Shown piece by piece: positions 1 to 9,850 of a stretch of DNA of 64,000 nt (position 1 is its first letter; every line of letters begins with the position of its first letter). The notes beneath the pieces were generated by a model, which was not told the origin of the DNA, searched no databases, and saw nothing but the letters and a program-made list of their open reading frames with translations. Origin of the DNA: Clostridiales bacterium (lineage in GTDB: Bacteria; Bacillota; Clostridia; Christensenellales; Pumilibacteraceae); assembly GCA_022508505.1 (NCBI GenBank), contig JAFLVC010000006.1, positions 62,001 to 126,000 of the forward strand, read 5' to 3'. The translations under genes and the position numbers were made by a program.

Positions 1-413
1 CGCTCGTCCACAATATCGAGATGCTACCCGGGCGCGGCGGCCAGCTCGCGAGGACTGCGGGCGCGGCGGCACAGCTCATGGCAAAGGAAGGCAAGTACGC
101 GACTCTCAGGCTCCCTTCGGGCGAAATGCGCATGGTGCTTCAGCGCTGCAAGGCGACGATCGGTCAGGTCGGAAACCTCGACCACGAGCTCGTTTCCTTG
201 GGTAAGGCGGGCCGCAAGCGCCACATGGGCGTCAAGCCGACAGTTCGCGGTGTAGTTATGAACCCTTGCGATCACCCGCACGGCGGCGGCGAAGGCAAGA
301 GCCCGATAGGCAGACCGAGTCCGGTATCGCCTTGGGGCAAGCCGACGCTCGGCAAGAAGACGAGGGCAAAGCACAAGGCGTCCGACAAGTTCATTGTCAA
401 GCGCATCAACTAA
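1..413 (+). CDS. rplB: 50S ribosomal protein L2, C-terminal part (5' end outside the window)
   Basis: This is the C-terminal half of universal ribosomal protein uL2, which helps build the peptidyl transferase region of the 50S subunit. The reading frame is open from base 3 to the stop at 413. It shows the L2 signatures [14 protein letters not shown], the [19 protein letters not shown] loop (the conserved histidine region) and the terminal [13 protein letters not shown]. The gene enters the window from the left, so its start is not visible. It is followed 12 bp later by rpsS, as in the S10 operon. Confidence 0.98.
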   Translation, partial: LVHNIEMLPGRGGQLARTAGAAAQLMAKEGKYATLRLPSGEMRMVLQRCKATIGQVGNLDHELVSLGKAGRKRHMGVKPTVRGVVMNPCDHPHGGGEGKSPIGRPSPVSPWGKPTLGKKTRAKHKASDKFIVKRIN

Positions 414-425
414 GGGAGTTCGGAT

Positions 426-704
426 ATGTCAAGATCGACAAAAAAAGGTTATTATGTAGACGCCAAGCTGATGAAAAAGGCAGAGGCGATGCAAGAGACG
501 GCGGACAAGCGCCCCATAAAGACTTGGTCGCGCGCCTCTACGATATTCCCGGAATTCGTGGGCCTCACGTTTGCCGTGCATAACGGCAAAAAGTTCGTGC
601 CCGTGTACGTCACGGCCGATATGGTCGGACACAAGCTCGGCGAGTTCGCCCCCACGCGCACCTTCCTCGGGCACGCCGGCGACAAGACGACTAAGGGTAG
701 ATAA
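426..704 (+). CDS. rpsS: 30S ribosomal protein S19
   Basis: This 92-residue protein is uS19, a 30S head protein that contacts S13 and the A-site finger. It has the family landmarks [12 protein letters not shown] at the N-terminus, a central [33 protein letters not shown] block, and [13 protein letters not shown] near the C-terminus. Length and sequence are ordinary for the family. The GGGAG ribosome binding site lies just upstream of the ATG, and rplV begins 11 bp downstream in the same operon. Confidence 0.98.
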   Translation: MSRSTKKGYYVDAKLMKKAEAMQETADKRPIKTWSRASTIFPEFVGLTFAVHNGKKFVPVYVTADMVGHKLGEFAPTRTFLGHAGDKTTKGR

Positions 705-715
705 GAGGAGCTATT

Positions 716-1108
716 ATGGCGAAAAGGATTAAAGAAAAAGCGGCAAAGGTTGCCGAAACGCGCGAAAAGCGCCCTCATGCGACTGCAAAGTACGTTCGCA
801 TCTCGCCCGACAAGGTGAGAATCGTTCTCGCACTCATTCGCGGAAGGTCTGTTACGGAAGCCATGGCTATACTCCAAGCTACGCCCAAGGCGGCAAGCGA
901 GCAGGTTTTCAAAGTGCTCAATTCCGCCGCGGCAAACGCCGAGCATAATCAGGACATGTCGGTTGCGGATTTGTTCGTTGCCGAAGCGTACGCCGATCCC
1001 GGCCCTACGCTCAAGCGCTATCAACCGGTCAGCAAGGGCAGGGCGCACCACATCTTGAAGCGCACCAGCCACATCACCGTCATTCTCGACACCAAGGAGG
1101 AGCTGTAA
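716..1108 (+). CDS. rplV: 50S ribosomal protein L22
   Basis: This is uL22, which lines the peptide exit tunnel of the large subunit. At 130 residues it is longer than the usual ~110, because about 20 lysine-rich residues precede the conserved start [20 protein letters not shown]. The beta-hairpin region ([24 protein letters not shown]) that reaches into the tunnel is intact. The start is supported by an AGAGGAG box at 705-711. rpsC starts 2 bp after the stop. Confidence 0.97.
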   Translation: MAKRIKEKAAKVAETREKRPHATAKYVRISPDKVRIVLALIRGRSVTEAMAILQATPKAASEQVFKVLNSAAANAEHNQDMSVADLFVAEAYADPGPTLKRYQPVSKGRAHHILKRTSHITVILDTKEEL

Positions 1109-1110
1109 TC

Positions 1111-1791
1111 ATGGGACAGAAAGTTAACCCTCACGGTTTGCGCGTCGGCATTATCGAAAAATGGAATTCGCAATGGTTTGCGAGCAAGCAGGAGTTTGCG
1201 GCGTTCGTTCTCGAGGACCACAAGATCCGCGAGTTTATCGAGACCAAGTACAAGTCGTGCGGAATCAGCAAGGTAGTCATCGAGCGTCCGCAGGGCAAGG
1301 TGCAGATTTCCATTCACGCACAGTTCCCCGGCAAGATCATAGGTCAGAAGCACGTCGGCATCGACGAGCTCAAAAAGCACCTCGAAAAGCTTACCGACGG
1401 CAAAAAGATTTACGTCAACATCATCGAGGTTAAGCACCCCGACCTCAACGCCAAGCTTCTCGCCGAGTCGATTGCGGCGCAGCTCGAAAAGCGCGCGTTC
1501 TTCCGCAGGACGATGAAGCAGGCTATGAGCAAAGCCATGCACGCTGGCGCCAAGGGCGTCAAGGTCATGGTCGGCGGTCGCCTCGACGGCGCGGAAATCG
1601 CTCGCGCCGAGCATTATCAGGAAGGCTCCATTCCGCTCCAAACGCTTCGCGCCGACATTGACTACGGCTATTGCATTGCAAAGACGACGTTCGGCGTTCT
1701 CGGCGTCAAGGTGTGGATTTACAAGGGCGACGTTCTCGGAGCAGCGCCGCACAAAGTATCCGGACCGGATACCGCAAAGGAGGGCGAATAA
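1111..1791 (+). CDS. rpsC: 30S ribosomal protein S3
   Basis: This 226-residue protein is uS3, part of the mRNA entry site. It opens with [22 protein letters not shown] and has a type-2 KH RNA-binding domain (about residues 45-110, with the GKIIGQKH loop) followed by the S3 C-terminal domain containing [17 protein letters not shown]. The AAGGAGG box at about 1095-1102 fixes the ATG. The order rplV-rpsC-rplP is the normal one. Confidence 0.98.
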   Translation: MGQKVNPHGLRVGIIEKWNSQWFASKQEFAAFVLEDHKIREFIETKYKSCGISKVVIERPQGKVQISIHAQFPGKIIGQKHVGIDELKKHLEKLTDGKKIYVNIIEVKHPDLNAKLLAESIAAQLEKRAFFRRTMKQAMSKAMHAGAKGVKVMVGGRLDGAEIARAEHYQEGSIPLQTLRADIDYGYCIAKTTFGVLGVKVWIYKGDVLGAAPHKVSGPDTAKEGE

Positions 1792-1793
1792 TT

Positions 1794-2264
1794 ATGTTAA
1801 TGCCCAAAAAGGTTAAACACCGTCGCGTTCAGCGCGGCAGAATGAAGGGCAAGGCGACGCGCGGCAACACCGTAGCTTACGGCGAGTACGCGATAGTCAG
1901 CCTCGATCCCGGCAGGATCACGTCCAATCAGATAGAGGCCGCCCGTGTCGCGATGACTCGTCACACAAAGCGCGGCGGCAAGGTATGGATATGCATATTC
2001 CCGCACAAGCCGTATTCCAAAAAGCCTGCCGATACCCGAATGGGTAGCGGTAAGGGCGCGCCCGAATACTGGGCGGCTGTCGTAAAGCCGGGTACGGTCA
2101 TGTTCGAGATAGCGGGCGTTGCGGAACCCGTTGCCCGCGAGGCGCTCCGCCTCTCGTCCTACAAGCTCCCCGTGCGCTGCAAGATTGTCAGCAAGGCGGA
2201 CTTGGAAAAGGGTGAAGAGGGCGCGGCACAAGCCGAAAACGTCGAGGCTAAGGAGGTCGAATAA
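1794..2264 (+). CDS. rplP: 50S ribosomal protein L16
   Basis: This is uL16, which helps position A- and P-site tRNAs. The start at 1794 lies 9 bp downstream of a strong AAAGGAGGG box (1776-1784) and gives 156 residues. A second ATG two codons later would lie too far from the box. The family signatures [17 protein letters not shown] and the [19 protein letters not shown] loop are present. An acidic tail of about 15 residues extends past the usual end. The stop overlaps the rpmC start (TAATG). Confidence 0.97.
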   Translation: MLMPKKVKHRRVQRGRMKGKATRGNTVAYGEYAIVSLDPGRITSNQIEAARVAMTRHTKRGGKVWICIFPHKPYSKKPADTRMGSGKGAPEYWAAVVKPGTVMFEIAGVAEPVAREALRLSSYKLPVRCKIVSKADLEKGEEGAAQAENVEAKEVE

Positions 2265-2470
2265 TGAAAGAGAAAGTTCATGAGCTGAGAGACGACGAAT
2301 TGCAGCAGAAGCTTGCGTCGCTCAAGACCGAACTGTTCAACCTTCGGTTCTCGCACGCGACGGGGCAGCTTGCCAATCCCATGCAGATACAAAACGTCAA
2401 GCGCGACATCGCTCGCGTCAAGACCGTGATAAGAGAGCGCGAGATTCGCGCCGGTAAGGAGGCGAAGTAA
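2264..2470 (+). CDS. rpmC: 50S ribosomal protein L29
   Basis: This 68-residue protein is uL29, a two-helix protein at the exit of the peptide tunnel where signal recognition particle and trigger factor dock. The start [21 protein letters not shown] and the [15 protein letters not shown] segment are typical. The ATG overlaps the rplP stop, and the stop overlaps the rpsQ start (TAATG). Translation of the three genes is therefore probably coupled. Confidence 0.97.
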   Translation: MKEKVHELRDDELQQKLASLKTELFNLRFSHATGQLANPMQIQNVKRDIARVKTVIREREIRAGKEAK

Positions 2471-2727
2471 TGGAAGAGCGCAACGACAGAAAGATGCGCG
2501 AGGGCTTGGTCGTATCCGACAAAATGGATAAGACGGTGGTCGTCGCGGTTACGGACAAGTACAAGCATCCGCTGTACAAAAAGACGGTTACGCGCGTGAA
2601 GCGCTACAAGGCGCACGACGAGAACAACGAGTGCGGCGTAGGCGACAGGGTGGAGATTATCGAAACCCGTCCCATATCCAAGGACAAGTGCTGGCGCGTC
2701 AATCGCATAGTCGAAAAGGCGAAATAA
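2470..2727 (+). CDS. rpsQ: 30S ribosomal protein S17
   Basis: This 85-residue protein is uS17, a primary 16S rRNA binder with an OB fold. It shows [21 protein letters not shown], the [21 protein letters not shown] loop and the [17 protein letters not shown] end. It starts inside the rpmC stop codon. A 109-bp gap follows before rplN, which is larger than the other gaps in this operon. Confidence 0.97.
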   Translation: MEERNDRKMREGLVVSDKMDKTVVVAVTDKYKHPLYKKTVTRVKRYKAHDENNECGVGDRVEIIETRPISKDKCWRVNRIVEKAK

Positions 2728-2836
2728 GCCCACTTATCGAACAAGGCAGTTAAACTTACGTACTTGCAACTTTGTTGCATAAGCGTATAAGCAAAAAGGG
2801 AAACAGGCGCGGACGCGGTTCGCGCAAGGAGTAATC
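2728..2836 (+). other. rpsQ-rplN intergenic spacer with two possible hairpins
   Basis: This 109-bp gap separates the S10-type and spc-type parts of the cluster. It contains a short perfect inverted repeat (TTGCAAC, TTT, GTTGCA-like, around 2763-2777) and a GC-rich imperfect one near 2808-2826. There is no T-tract, so neither is an intrinsic terminator. A mid-operon promoter or regulatory RNA structure is possible but unproven. Confidence 0.25.
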
Positions 2837-3205
2837 ATGATACAACCCCAATCGTATCTTAAAGTCGCCGACAACACCGGCGCGAAAGAGATAATGTGCA
2901 TACAGGTTATGGGCGGCTCGTTCAGAAAGAGCGGCAATATCGGCGACATCATCGTGGCGTCGGTCAAGTCCGCGCAGCCGGGCGGCACCGTCAAAAAGGG
3001 CGACGTCGTCAAGGCGGTCATTGTGCGCACGCACCAGGGCATCAACCGCCCGGACGGCTCGCACATTCGTTTCGACGACAATGCGGCCGTCATTATAGAC
3101 AACCAAAAGCAGCCGCGCGGCACGCGTATCTTCGGACCGATAGCACGCGAGCTCCGCGACCGCGACTTCACAAAGATTATATCTTTGGCACCCGAAGTGC
3201 TTTAA
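2837..3205 (+). CDS. rplN: 50S ribosomal protein L14
   Basis: This 122-residue protein is uL14, which sits at the subunit interface and is the target of the silencing factor RsfS. The N-terminal [20 protein letters not shown] and the C-terminal [20 protein letters not shown] segments are diagnostic. Length is exactly that of the family. An AAGGAG box lies just upstream. It heads the spc-type segment of the cluster. Confidence 0.98.
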   Translation: MIQPQSYLKVADNTGAKEIMCIQVMGGSFRKSGNIGDIIVASVKSAQPGGTVKKGDVVKAVIVRTHQGINRPDGSHIRFDDNAAVIIDNQKQPRGTRIFGPIARELRDRDFTKIISLAPEVL

Positions 3206-3215
3206 GGAGGACCGA

Positions 3216-3698
3216 ATGAATCTCAACGTCAGAAAGGGCGACAACGTCAAGGTTTTGACAGGCAAGGACAAGGGCAAGACGGGCAAGGTTATCGCGACCG
3301 ATCCCAAGTCCGGCAGAGTGTTGGTCGAGGGTGTCAATATCGCCACGCACCACATGAAGGCGCGCTCGGCTAACGAGCAGTCCGGCAAGCGCAAGGTAGA
3401 GGCGCCGCTCGACGTCAGCAACGTGCAGATAGTCTGCCCGTCGTGCGGTAAGAGCGTACGCGTTCGTCATCAGGAGATAGACGGCAAGAACGCGCGCATC
3501 TGCGCCAAGTGCGGCGCAAGCCTCGACGCTTCGCTCAAAGCCGACAAGTCCAAGAAGAAAGCGGACAAGAAAGCAGCCAAGAAAAAAGCGGACAAGGAAG
3601 TTGCCGAAGAGACGGCGGCGACCGAGCCCGAAAAAGCGGAAAAGGCGGCTCCCAAGAAGAAGAGCACCAAAAAGCCCGCCGAAAGCGAAAAGGAGTAA
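3216..3698 (+). CDS. rplX: 50S ribosomal protein L24 with zinc-ribbon and basic-acidic tail
   Basis: This is uL24, an assembly-initiating 23S rRNA binder. Residues 1-70 are the standard KOW domain (VRKGDNVKVLTGKDKGKTGKV). It continues with a two-CxxC ribbon (CPSCG near residue 74 and CAKCG near 96), seen in some other bacterial L24 proteins. It ends in about 55 residues of low-complexity Lys/Ala/Glu. At 160 residues it is half again as long as the usual ~103. The AAGGAGG box at 3204-3210 fixes the start. The tail is probably disordered and may be lineage-specific. Confidence 0.95.
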   Translation: MNLNVRKGDNVKVLTGKDKGKTGKVIATDPKSGRVLVEGVNIATHHMKARSANEQSGKRKVEAPLDVSNVQIVCPSCGKSVRVRHQEIDGKNARICAKCGASLDASLKADKSKKKADKKAAKKKADKEVAEETAATEPEKAEKAAPKKKSTKKPAESEKE

Positions 3699-3704
3699 AC
3701 CGTA

Positions 3705-4319
3705 ATGGCAGAGAAAGCGAAGAAAACGGAAGCGACCGCAGCAAGCGGCACGCCCGCGGTAAAAACGTCCAACCCCGACAGATACCGTTTGCGCAAGCGC
3801 TATCAGACGGAAATAGTCCCGCAGCTCATGAAGGAGCGCGGCTATAAGAACGTCAACGAGGTTCCCAAGATTGTCAAGGTCGTACTCAACATGCGCCTCG
3901 GCGACATCAAGGACAACTCCAAGAGCATTCAGCTCGCGCAGAGCGAGCTCGACGCCATATCGGGACAAAAGAGCGTGCTCGTCAAGGCGAAGAAGTCGGT
4001 CAGTAACTTCAAGCTGCGCGAGGGACAGTCGATAGCGTTAAAGACGACGCTCCGCGGCGAAATGGCGTACGAGTTCCTCGACAGGCTCGTATCGGTCGCT
4101 CTGCCGCGCGTGCGCGACTTCCGCGGCATATCGGGCAAGTCCTTCGACGGCCGAGGCAACTATGCGCTCGGCATCAAGGATCAGACGATATTCCCCGAGA
4201 TCTCGTACGAGCTCATCGAAAAGATCCGCGGTTTTGACGTTGACGTCGTAACGACCGCAAAGACCGACGAAGAAGCGAAGCTGCTGCTGACTAAGCTCGG
4301 CATGCCGTTCAAGAATTAA
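3705..4319 (+). CDS. rplE: 50S ribosomal protein L5
   Basis: This is uL5, which binds 5S rRNA and forms part of the central protuberance. The conserved body begins near residue 24 ([19 protein letters not shown]) and includes [21 protein letters not shown] and QTIFPEI. About 23 residues of low-complexity Ala/Thr/Lys precede it, so the 204-residue protein is longer than the usual ~179. An internal start at the conserved body has no comparable ribosome binding site. Confidence 0.96.
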   Translation: MAEKAKKTEATAASGTPAVKTSNPDRYRLRKRYQTEIVPQLMKERGYKNVNEVPKIVKVVLNMRLGDIKDNSKSIQLAQSELDAISGQKSVLVKAKKSVSNFKLREGQSIALKTTLRGEMAYEFLDRLVSVALPRVRDFRGISGKSFDGRGNYALGIKDQTIFPEISYELIEKIRGFDVDVVTTAKTDEEAKLLLTKLGMPFKN

Positions 4320-4329
4320 GGAGTTAATT

Positions 4330-4515
4330 ATGGCTAAAAAAGCGATGATAAACAAACAGCAAAGAGTGCCCAAGTACAAGACGCGCGCTTACACGCGGTG
4401 CAGCATTTGCGGCCGCCCGCATTCCGTGCTCAGGAAGTACGGCATTTGCAGGATTTGCTTTCGCGAACTCGCGTACAAGGGAGAAATCCCCGGCGTGAAA
4501 AAGTCGAGCTGGTAA
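4330..4515 (+). CDS. rpsZ: 30S ribosomal protein S14, zinc-binding type (type Z)
   Basis: This 61-residue protein is the short, zinc-containing form of uS14. Two CxxC pairs (CSICG at residues 24-27 and CRICF at 39-42) form the zinc site. The C-terminal [18 protein letters not shown] is canonical. The zinc type is typical of Gram-positive and many anaerobic bacteria. It lies between rplE and rpsH as usual. Confidence 0.98.
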   Translation: MAKKAMINKQQRVPKYKTRAYTRCSICGRPHSVLRKYGICRICFRELAYKGEIPGVKKSSW

Positions 4516-4527
4516 GGAGGTATTAAA

Positions 4528-4923
4528 ATGGTAACGACAGATCCTATCGCGGACCTCTTGACCCGCATTAGAAATGCTATAACGGCGCGTCACGAAACCG
4601 TTTCTATCCCCGCGTCCAAGATGAAAAAGTCCATTGTCGAAATCCTCTATAACGAAGGCTTTGTTACTTCGTACGAGGTTGCCGAAGAGAACGGACACTC
4701 CAACATCAAGGTCGCGCTCAAGTACGACGGTAAGCGCAACGCCATAACCAATTTGAAGCGCATAAGCAAGCCGGGCCTGCGCGTTTACTGCGGCTGCGAG
4801 GATCTTCCCCGCGTGCTCGGCGGCTACGGCATCGCTATCATCTCCACGTCGCGCGGCGTCATGACCGACAAAAAGGCTCGCGAGCTCAAGGTCGGCGGCG
4901 AAGTGCTCGCGTACGTGTGGTAG
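4528..4923 (+). CDS. rpsH: 30S ribosomal protein S8
   Basis: This 131-residue protein is uS8, which binds the central domain of 16S rRNA and in some bacteria represses the spc operon. The start [17 protein letters not shown] and the end [34 protein letters not shown] are diagnostic. A GGAGG box at about 4515-4520 precedes the ATG. The spacing to rplF is 10 bp. Confidence 0.98.
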   Translation: MVTTDPIADLLTRIRNAITARHETVSIPASKMKKSIVEILYNEGFVTSYEVAEENGHSNIKVALKYDGKRNAITNLKRISKPGLRVYCGCEDLPRVLGGYGIAIISTSRGVMTDKKARELKVGGEVLAYVW

Positions 4924-4933
4924 GAGGTAGATA

Positions 4934-5479
4934 ATGTCTCGTATCGGAAGAAAACACATTGATTTGCCGGCAGGCGTCACCGTCAACTTCGAAAACGGCG
5001 TCGTCACCGTCAAGGGCAAGCTCGGCGAGCTCAAGCAGGAAATCAAGAGCCCCGACATCTCTATCAAGGTCGACGGCACCGTTCTTACTGTTGAGCGCGC
5101 AAACGAGCTCAAGCAGACGCGCGCCTATCACGGCCTTTACCGTCAGCTCATAGCGAACATGGTTGCGGGCGTCACGACGCCGTTCACCAAAACACTCATT
5201 GTAGCGGGCGTCGGTTACAAGTGCGCCGTCAACGGCGGCAAGCTCGTCATGAACATCGGCTACAGCAAGCCCGTCGAATACGTCGTTCCCGAGGGAATTA
5301 CGGTTACTTGCCCCGATCCTTTGACCATTGTCGTAAGCGGCATGAGCAAGGAGCACGTCGGCGAGGTCGCCGCTCAGATCAAGTCCAAGCGTCCCGTCGA
5401 GCCGTATCACGGTTACGGACTGCACTACAGCAACGAGGTCGTCCTCCGCAAAGAGGCTAAGACCGCAGGCAAGAAATAG
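4934..5479 (+). CDS. rplF: 50S ribosomal protein L6
   Basis: This 181-residue protein is uL6, near the factor-binding centre of the large subunit. It has the duplicated L6 fold with [15 protein letters not shown] at the start and [21 protein letters not shown] near the end. The second half ends [14 protein letters not shown] where most homologues read PYKGKGIRY, a mild divergence. The TAGGAGG box overlapping the rpsH stop fixes the start. Confidence 0.97.
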   Translation: MSRIGRKHIDLPAGVTVNFENGVVTVKGKLGELKQEIKSPDISIKVDGTVLTVERANELKQTRAYHGLYRQLIANMVAGVTTPFTKTLIVAGVGYKCAVNGGKLVMNIGYSKPVEYVVPEGITVTCPDPLTIVVSGMSKEHVGEVAAQIKSKRPVEPYHGYGLHYSNEVVLRKEAKTAGKK

Positions 5480-5490
5480 GAGAGCGCGGT

Positions 5491-5853
5491 ATGATAAAGA
5501 AGATAGACAAAAACAAGATCAGAATGAAGCGCCATGCGCGTTTGCGCCACGACCTCAAGGGCACTGCGGCGCGTCCGCGTTTGTCGGTCTATCGCTCGAC
5601 AAACAACATTTACGTTCAAATCATCGACGACGAAAAGGGTGTTACGCTCGTTTCGGCAGGCACCAAGGCAAAGGGCGTCGACGTCAAGGGTATGACCAAG
5701 ACGCAGGCCGCCGAGTTCGTCGGTAAGACTGTCGCCGAAAAGGCAAAAAAGAGCGGTATAACCGAAGTCGTGTTCGATCGCGGCGGATACCTTTACACCG
5801 GCAGAGTCAAGGCTCTTGCCGACGCGGCGAGAGAAGCCGGACTCAAATTTTAG
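5491..5853 (+). CDS. rplR: 50S ribosomal protein L18
   Basis: This 120-residue protein is uL18, a 5S rRNA binding protein. It shows [37 protein letters not shown] and the C-terminal [28 protein letters not shown], both canonical. Length is normal. It is followed 9 bp later by rpsE. Confidence 0.98.
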   Translation: MIKKIDKNKIRMKRHARLRHDLKGTAARPRLSVYRSTNNIYVQIIDDEKGVTLVSAGTKAKGVDVKGMTKTQAAEFVGKTVAEKAKKSGITEVVFDRGGYLYTGRVKALADAAREAGLKF

Positions 5854-5862
5854 GAGCGAATC

Positions 5863-6387
5863 ATGGCACGCGAAGATTTCAAGAAGAAAAGAGAAAAAGA
5901 CGTCGTTGACGACGGTATCAAGACCAAGCTCGTCACCACGCGCAGGGTTTGCAAGGTCGTTAAGGGCGGACGCAACAGCAGCTTCGCCGCGCTCGTTGTC
6001 GCGGGCGACGGCAAGGGCAAGGTCGGCGTCGGCATGGGCAAGGCGACCGAGGTTCCCGAAGCCATCAAAAAGGCGGAGCAGGCCGCGCGTCGCAACATGA
6101 AGAAGATTGCGCTCAACGGAACGGCTATCCCGCACGAGACCATAGGCAAGTTCGCTTGCAGCAAGGTTCTCCTGCGTCCCGCACCCGAAGGCCGCGGCGT
6201 TATAGCGGGCGGCAGCGTCCGCGCGGTGCTCGAGCTTTGCGGCATCAACAACATCACGACCAAGTGCTACGGCTCGCGCAACCCCATCAACGTCGTCAAG
6301 GCGACGATGAACGCGCTTACCGCTCTCCGCACTCTCGACGAGGTTGCCGCAATCCGCGGAAAGACCGTTGAGGAAATCCTCGGCTAA
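5863..6387 (+). CDS. rpsE: 30S ribosomal protein S5
   Basis: This 174-residue protein is uS5, important for decoding fidelity. The double-stranded RNA-binding S5 domain ([24 protein letters not shown], about residues 27-50) and the C-terminal domain ([23 protein letters not shown]) are intact. The GGAG box just upstream of 5863 supports the start. A 97-bp gap follows. Confidence 0.98.
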   Translation: MAREDFKKKREKDVVDDGIKTKLVTTRRVCKVVKGGRNSSFAALVVAGDGKGKVGVGMGKATEVPEAIKKAEQAARRNMKKIALNGTAIPHETIGKFACSKVLLRPAPEGRGVIAGGSVRAVLELCGINNITTKCYGSRNPINVVKATMNALTALRTLDEVAAIRGKTVEEILG

Positions 6388-6484
6388 GAGCCTCTTGCAC
6401 AGGGTCGCAAGCGACACTTAAGCGGCTACGCACATTAAAGTGCGTTAGTTCACGAGGGAACAACAAATCAAGGAGTCCATGACA
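6388..6484 (+). other. rpsE-rpmD intergenic spacer with a small hairpin
   Basis: This 97-bp spacer contains a perfect 6-bp inverted repeat (ACGCAC at 6428-6433 and GTGCGT at 6440-6445) with a 6-nt loop and no T-tract, followed by the rpmD ribosome binding site. It could slow translation or tune rpmD but is not a terminator. I see no gene in it. Confidence 0.3.
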
Positions 6485-6688
6485 ATGGCAAAGAAAGTAG
6501 AACAGCAGAATAAGAAGCTCTGCGTTACGCTTGTAAAGAGCACTGCCGGAAGGCTTGTTAAGCAGCAGCGCACGGTGCAGGCTTTGGGACTTAAAAAGCT
6601 TCATCAGTCCGTAACGGTGGACGACACCCCCGCAATGCGCGGCATGATAAACGTCGTCAGCCACCTCGTGACGGTTACCGAAGCGTAA
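6485..6688 (+). CDS. rpmD: 50S ribosomal protein L30
   Basis: This is uL30, a small large-subunit protein. The start at 6485 is preferred over the ATG at 6479 because the GGAG box at 6472-6475 then has 9 rather than 3 bases of spacing. It gives 67 residues. The segment [33 protein letters not shown] is the L30 signature, followed by the expected [15 protein letters not shown]. Confidence 0.95.
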   Translation: MAKKVEQQNKKLCVTLVKSTAGRLVKQQRTVQALGLKKLHQSVTVDDTPAMRGMINVVSHLVTVTEA

Positions 6689-6727
6689 GTCTCGAGCTAC
6701 CACTTCATATCGGAGGAAATGTAATTT

Positions 6728-7177
6728 ATGAAAATGCACGCAATGATGCCGGCGGACGGCGCGCGCACCAAGGCAAAGCGTCTCGGTCGCGGCATAGGCT
6801 CGGGGCTCGGCAAGACTTCGGGCAAAGGTCATAAGGGCCAATGGGCGAGAAGCGGCGGCGGCGTTCGTCCCGGATTCGAGGGCGGACAGATTACGCTCGC
6901 AAGGCGTCTGCCTAAGCGCGGATTCAACAACAAGTTCCGCAAGTTGTTCACCGTAATCAACGTAGACGAGCTCAACGTGTTCGACGACGGCACTGTTGTC
7001 GACCTCAAGCTTTTGGTCGCGACCGGCATTGTAAAGAAGGTCGAGGACTACGGGCTCAAGGTTTTGGGCGACGGCGAACTGACTAAAAAGCTTACCGTAA
7101 AAGCGGCTAAGTTCACGGGCTCCGCCAAAGACAAGATCGAAAAGGCGGGCGGCACTGCAGAGGTCTTAAATGTTTGA
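6728..7177 (+). CDS. rplO: 50S ribosomal protein L15
   Basis: This 149-residue protein is uL15, a late-assembly large-subunit protein. The glycine-rich N-terminal extension ([22 protein letters not shown]) that threads into the rRNA core and the [15 protein letters not shown] motif are present. A GGAGG box lies at 6712-6716. The last 8 bp overlap the start of secY, suggesting coupled translation. Confidence 0.97.
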   Translation: MKMHAMMPADGARTKAKRLGRGIGSGLGKTSGKGHKGQWARSGGGVRPGFEGGQITLARRLPKRGFNNKFRKLFTVINVDELNVFDDGTVVDLKLLVATGIVKKVEDYGLKVLGDGELTKKLTVKAAKFTGSAKDKIEKAGGTAEVLNV

Positions 7178-8477
7178 AACGCTTAAAAACGCTTTCAAGA
7201 ATAAGGATGTGCGCAAAAAGATTTTAATCACGCTTGCGCTCCTCTTTATTTATAGGCTGGGCTGCTGGATTCCCATTCCGGGCATCGATCCGGCGGTTTA
7301 CGCGAGCAGCATTCAGTCTAACGACACCTTGCTCGGATTGCTTTCGGGTATCACCGGTAACGCGTTGCAGAACGGCGCACTGTTCGCAATAGGCGTGACA
7401 CCGTACATCAACGCTTCGATTATCTTGCAGCTGTTGACCGTCGCAATCCCCAAGCTTCAGGAATACCAAAAGCAGGGTGACGAAGGAAAGCGCAAAATCA
7501 CGCAGATAACGCGGTACATCACGATAGCTCTTGCGCTCGCGCAGTCAATCGGTATCACCGTTTCGTATTCGAGAGCGGGTGCGCTTTCGACCAACGTGTT
7601 CGGCCCGTTGACCAACGAGTTCGTTATCGGTATGTTCGTGTGCGTCATAATGATAACCGGCGCAATGCTCACCATGTGGTTGGGCGAGCGCATCACCGAC
7701 TACGGTATCGGAAACGGCATAAGCCTTTTGATATTCGTCGGTATCATCTCCTCGGCGGGTATCGCGATCATAGCTAAGTTCCAGTCGGCTTTCGGCGGCA
7801 ACGACACCGCGATTTGGGAGCTCTTGGGCTTTGTGATAATGGTCGTTGCGATATTCGCGCTGATCGTATTCGTCGACCTCGCGGAGCGCCGAATCCCCGT
7901 ACAGTACGCCAAGCAGATAAAGGGCAGAAAGCAGTACGGCGGTCAGAGCACATATATCCCCGTCAAGGTCAATGCGAGCGGCGTTCTGCCGATTATATTC
8001 GCAACCGCGATCATAACCTTCCCGCAAATGATAGCTCAGCTCTTTACCGACGCCACCAACGGCTTCTACATCTGGTGGCAGAAGTGGTTGGGCGTAGGCA
8101 CTCCGATATACTCGGTACTCGTCGCGCTTCTCATTCTCTTCTTCTCGTACTTCTACGCGCAGATCGAGTTCAACCCCGAGGACATATCGCGAAACATTCA
8201 ACAGTACGGCGGCTTTATCAACGGCATACGCCCGGGCAAGCCGACGACCGAGTACCTTTCGAGAATAAGCAAAAGGCTCACGCTGTTCGGCGCTATATTC
8301 CTCGCGTTCATAGCGCTCGTACCGTCGCTTATATTCAGGCTGGCGTTAGGCGCCGATTCGCTTGTAAACGCGTTCTCCGCAACCGGTATGCTAATCGTAG
8401 TTTCGGTCGCGCTCGAATTCAACAAGCAGCTCCAAAGCCAGCTCATGATGAAGCAGTACAAGGGCTTCTTGAAGTAA
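7170..8477 (+). CDS. secY: Protein translocase subunit SecY
   Basis: This 435-residue membrane protein is the channel-forming core of the Sec translocon, expected to span the membrane ten times. The plug-region motif [26 protein letters not shown], the [23 protein letters not shown] segment and the cytoplasmic loop [18 protein letters not shown] are diagnostic. The GTRPGKPT-like loop reads [14 protein letters not shown]. It begins inside the 3' end of rplO and precedes adk. Confidence 0.98.
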   Translation: MFETLKNAFKNKDVRKKILITLALLFIYRLGCWIPIPGIDPAVYASSIQSNDTLLGLLSGITGNALQNGALFAIGVTPYINASIILQLLTVAIPKLQEYQKQGDEGKRKITQITRYITIALALAQSIGITVSYSRAGALSTNVFGPLTNEFVIGMFVCVIMITGAMLTMWLGERITDYGIGNGISLLIFVGIISSAGIAIIAKFQSAFGGNDTAIWELLGFVIMVVAIFALIVFVDLAERRIPVQYAKQIKGRKQYGGQSTYIPVKVNASGVLPIIFATAIITFPQMIAQLFTDATNGFYIWWQKWLGVGTPIYSVLVALLILFFSYFYAQIEFNPEDISRNIQQYGGFINGIRPGKPTTEYLSRISKRLTLFGAIFLAFIALVPSLIFRLALGADSLVNAFSATGMLIVVSVALEFNKQLQSQLMMKQYKGFLK

Positions 8478-8489
8478 AAGGAGGCTAAG

Positions 8490-9107
8490 GTGAACATCAT
8501 CATTATGGGCGCGCCCGGCTCCGGCAAGGGCACGCAGGCGGCAATGATTTGCAAGGCGCACGATATTCCGCACGTTTCGACGGGCGACCTGTTGCGCAAG
8601 AACATAGCTGACGGCACCGAGCTCGGCAAAAAGGCCAAGGCGTACATGGACGCCGGACAGTTCGTCCCCGACGAGCTCGTCATAGCACTTTTAAAAGCGA
8701 GAATAGCGGAGAGCGACTGCAAAAAGGGATTTTTGCTCGACGGCTTCCCGAGGAACGCGGCGCAGGCGGAGGTGCTTGACGGCATTGTCAAGATAGACGT
8801 CGCGCTGTACCTCGAGACAGACCTCGACGCGCTCGCCGACCGAGTAGCAAGCCGCAGGGTTTGCCCCAAGTGCGGTTACAGCACGAGCGCGGCCGCCGCT
8901 CCCGACGGCAAGTGCAAGGAGTGCGGCGAAACGCTCATCATCCGCGACGACGACAAGCGCGAGGTGGTGGAGAACAGGCTCAAGGTTTACGCCGAAAAGA
9001 CCGCGCCGCTCGTAGACTACTACAAGGCAAAGGGCGTACTCAAAACGGTCAACGGCATGAACGCCATAGACAAGGTAAACGCCGACATCGAGGCCATTCT
9101 TAAATGA
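8490..9107 (+). CDS. adk: Adenylate kinase, zinc-LID type
   Basis: This cytoplasmic enzyme interconverts ATP + AMP and two ADP. The 205-residue protein has the P-loop GAPGSGKGTQ (about residues 7-16), the AMP-binding STGDLLR, the DGFPRNAAQAE motif, and a LID with two Cys pairs (CPKCG and CKECG, about residues 126-150) that bind zinc, as in Gram-positive Adk. The start is GTG, placed by AAGGAGG at 8478-8484. The stop overlaps the map start (ATGA). Confidence 0.97.
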   Translation: MNIIIMGAPGSGKGTQAAMICKAHDIPHVSTGDLLRKNIADGTELGKKAKAYMDAGQFVPDELVIALLKARIAESDCKKGFLLDGFPRNAAQAEVLDGIVKIDVALYLETDLDALADRVASRRVCPKCGYSTSAAAAPDGKCKECGETLIIRDDDKREVVENRLKVYAEKTAPLVDYYKAKGVLKTVNGMNAIDKVNADIEAILK

Positions 9108-9844
9108 TAGTCAAAACCGACAAAGACCGCGAGGGAATGCGCGCCGCAAGCAAGGTCGTCAAGGCGGCTTTGGACGCGGCGGCGGCATTCATCAGACCGG
9201 GCGTAACGACGCTCGACATCGACGCGGTCGTCGAGGAAGCGATACGCAAGGCGGGCGGCACGCCGTCGTCCAAGGGCTTTCACGGCTATCCCAACGCCTC
9301 GTGCATATCGGTTAACGACGTGGTCGTCCACGGCATACCGTCACTGCAGACGGTCAAAAGCGGCGACATTGTGTCTGTCGACATAACGGTACTTTTAAAC
9401 GGATATCAAGGCGACGCGGCGCGCACCTTTGCGGTGGGCGACGTTGCCGAAGCGGACTTGCGGCTGATTAAAGCGGCCGAGGCGGCGTTCTACGCCGGCA
9501 TGGAGTACGTCAAGGCAGGCAACCGCGTGGGCGACGTTTCGAGCGCTATCCAGCTATATTCCGAGATAAACGGCTACGGCGTGGTGCGGGCGCTTACCGG
9601 GCACGGCATAGGGCACAACATGCACGAGCCGCCCGAGGTCCCCAACTTCGGCAAGAAGCATGCAGGCCCCGTACTTCAGAACGGGCTGTGCATAGCGGTC
9701 GAGCCGATGATAACGAGGGGCGACTGGCGCGTCCAGGTCGCACGCGACGGCTGGACGACGCGCACGGTGGACGGCAGCAACGCGGCGCACTACGAAAACA
9801 CAGTCATCGTAGGCAGCGACGGGCCCGAAATCCTCACGTTGTAG
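9104..9844 (+). CDS. map: Type I methionine aminopeptidase
   Basis: This enzyme removes the initiator methionine from new proteins using two divalent metal ions. The 246-residue protein shows the metal ligands in order: SVDITVLLNGYQGDAART (two Asp), GHGIGHNMHEPPEVPN (His, then Glu nearby) and the terminal YENTVIV (Glu). The N-terminal SH3-binding zinc extension found in some homologues is absent. It overlaps adk by 4 bp. The KOW protein follows directly. Confidence 0.97.
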   Translation: MIVKTDKDREGMRAASKVVKAALDAAAAFIRPGVTTLDIDAVVEEAIRKAGGTPSSKGFHGYPNASCISVNDVVVHGIPSLQTVKSGDIVSVDITVLLNGYQGDAARTFAVGDVAEADLRLIKAAEAAFYAGMEYVKAGNRVGDVSSAIQLYSEINGYGVVRALTGHGIGHNMHEPPEVPNFGKKHAGPVLQNGLCIAVEPMITRGDWRVQVARDGWTTRTVDGSNAAHYENTVIVGSDGPEILTL

Positions 9845-9850
9845 GTGAAA

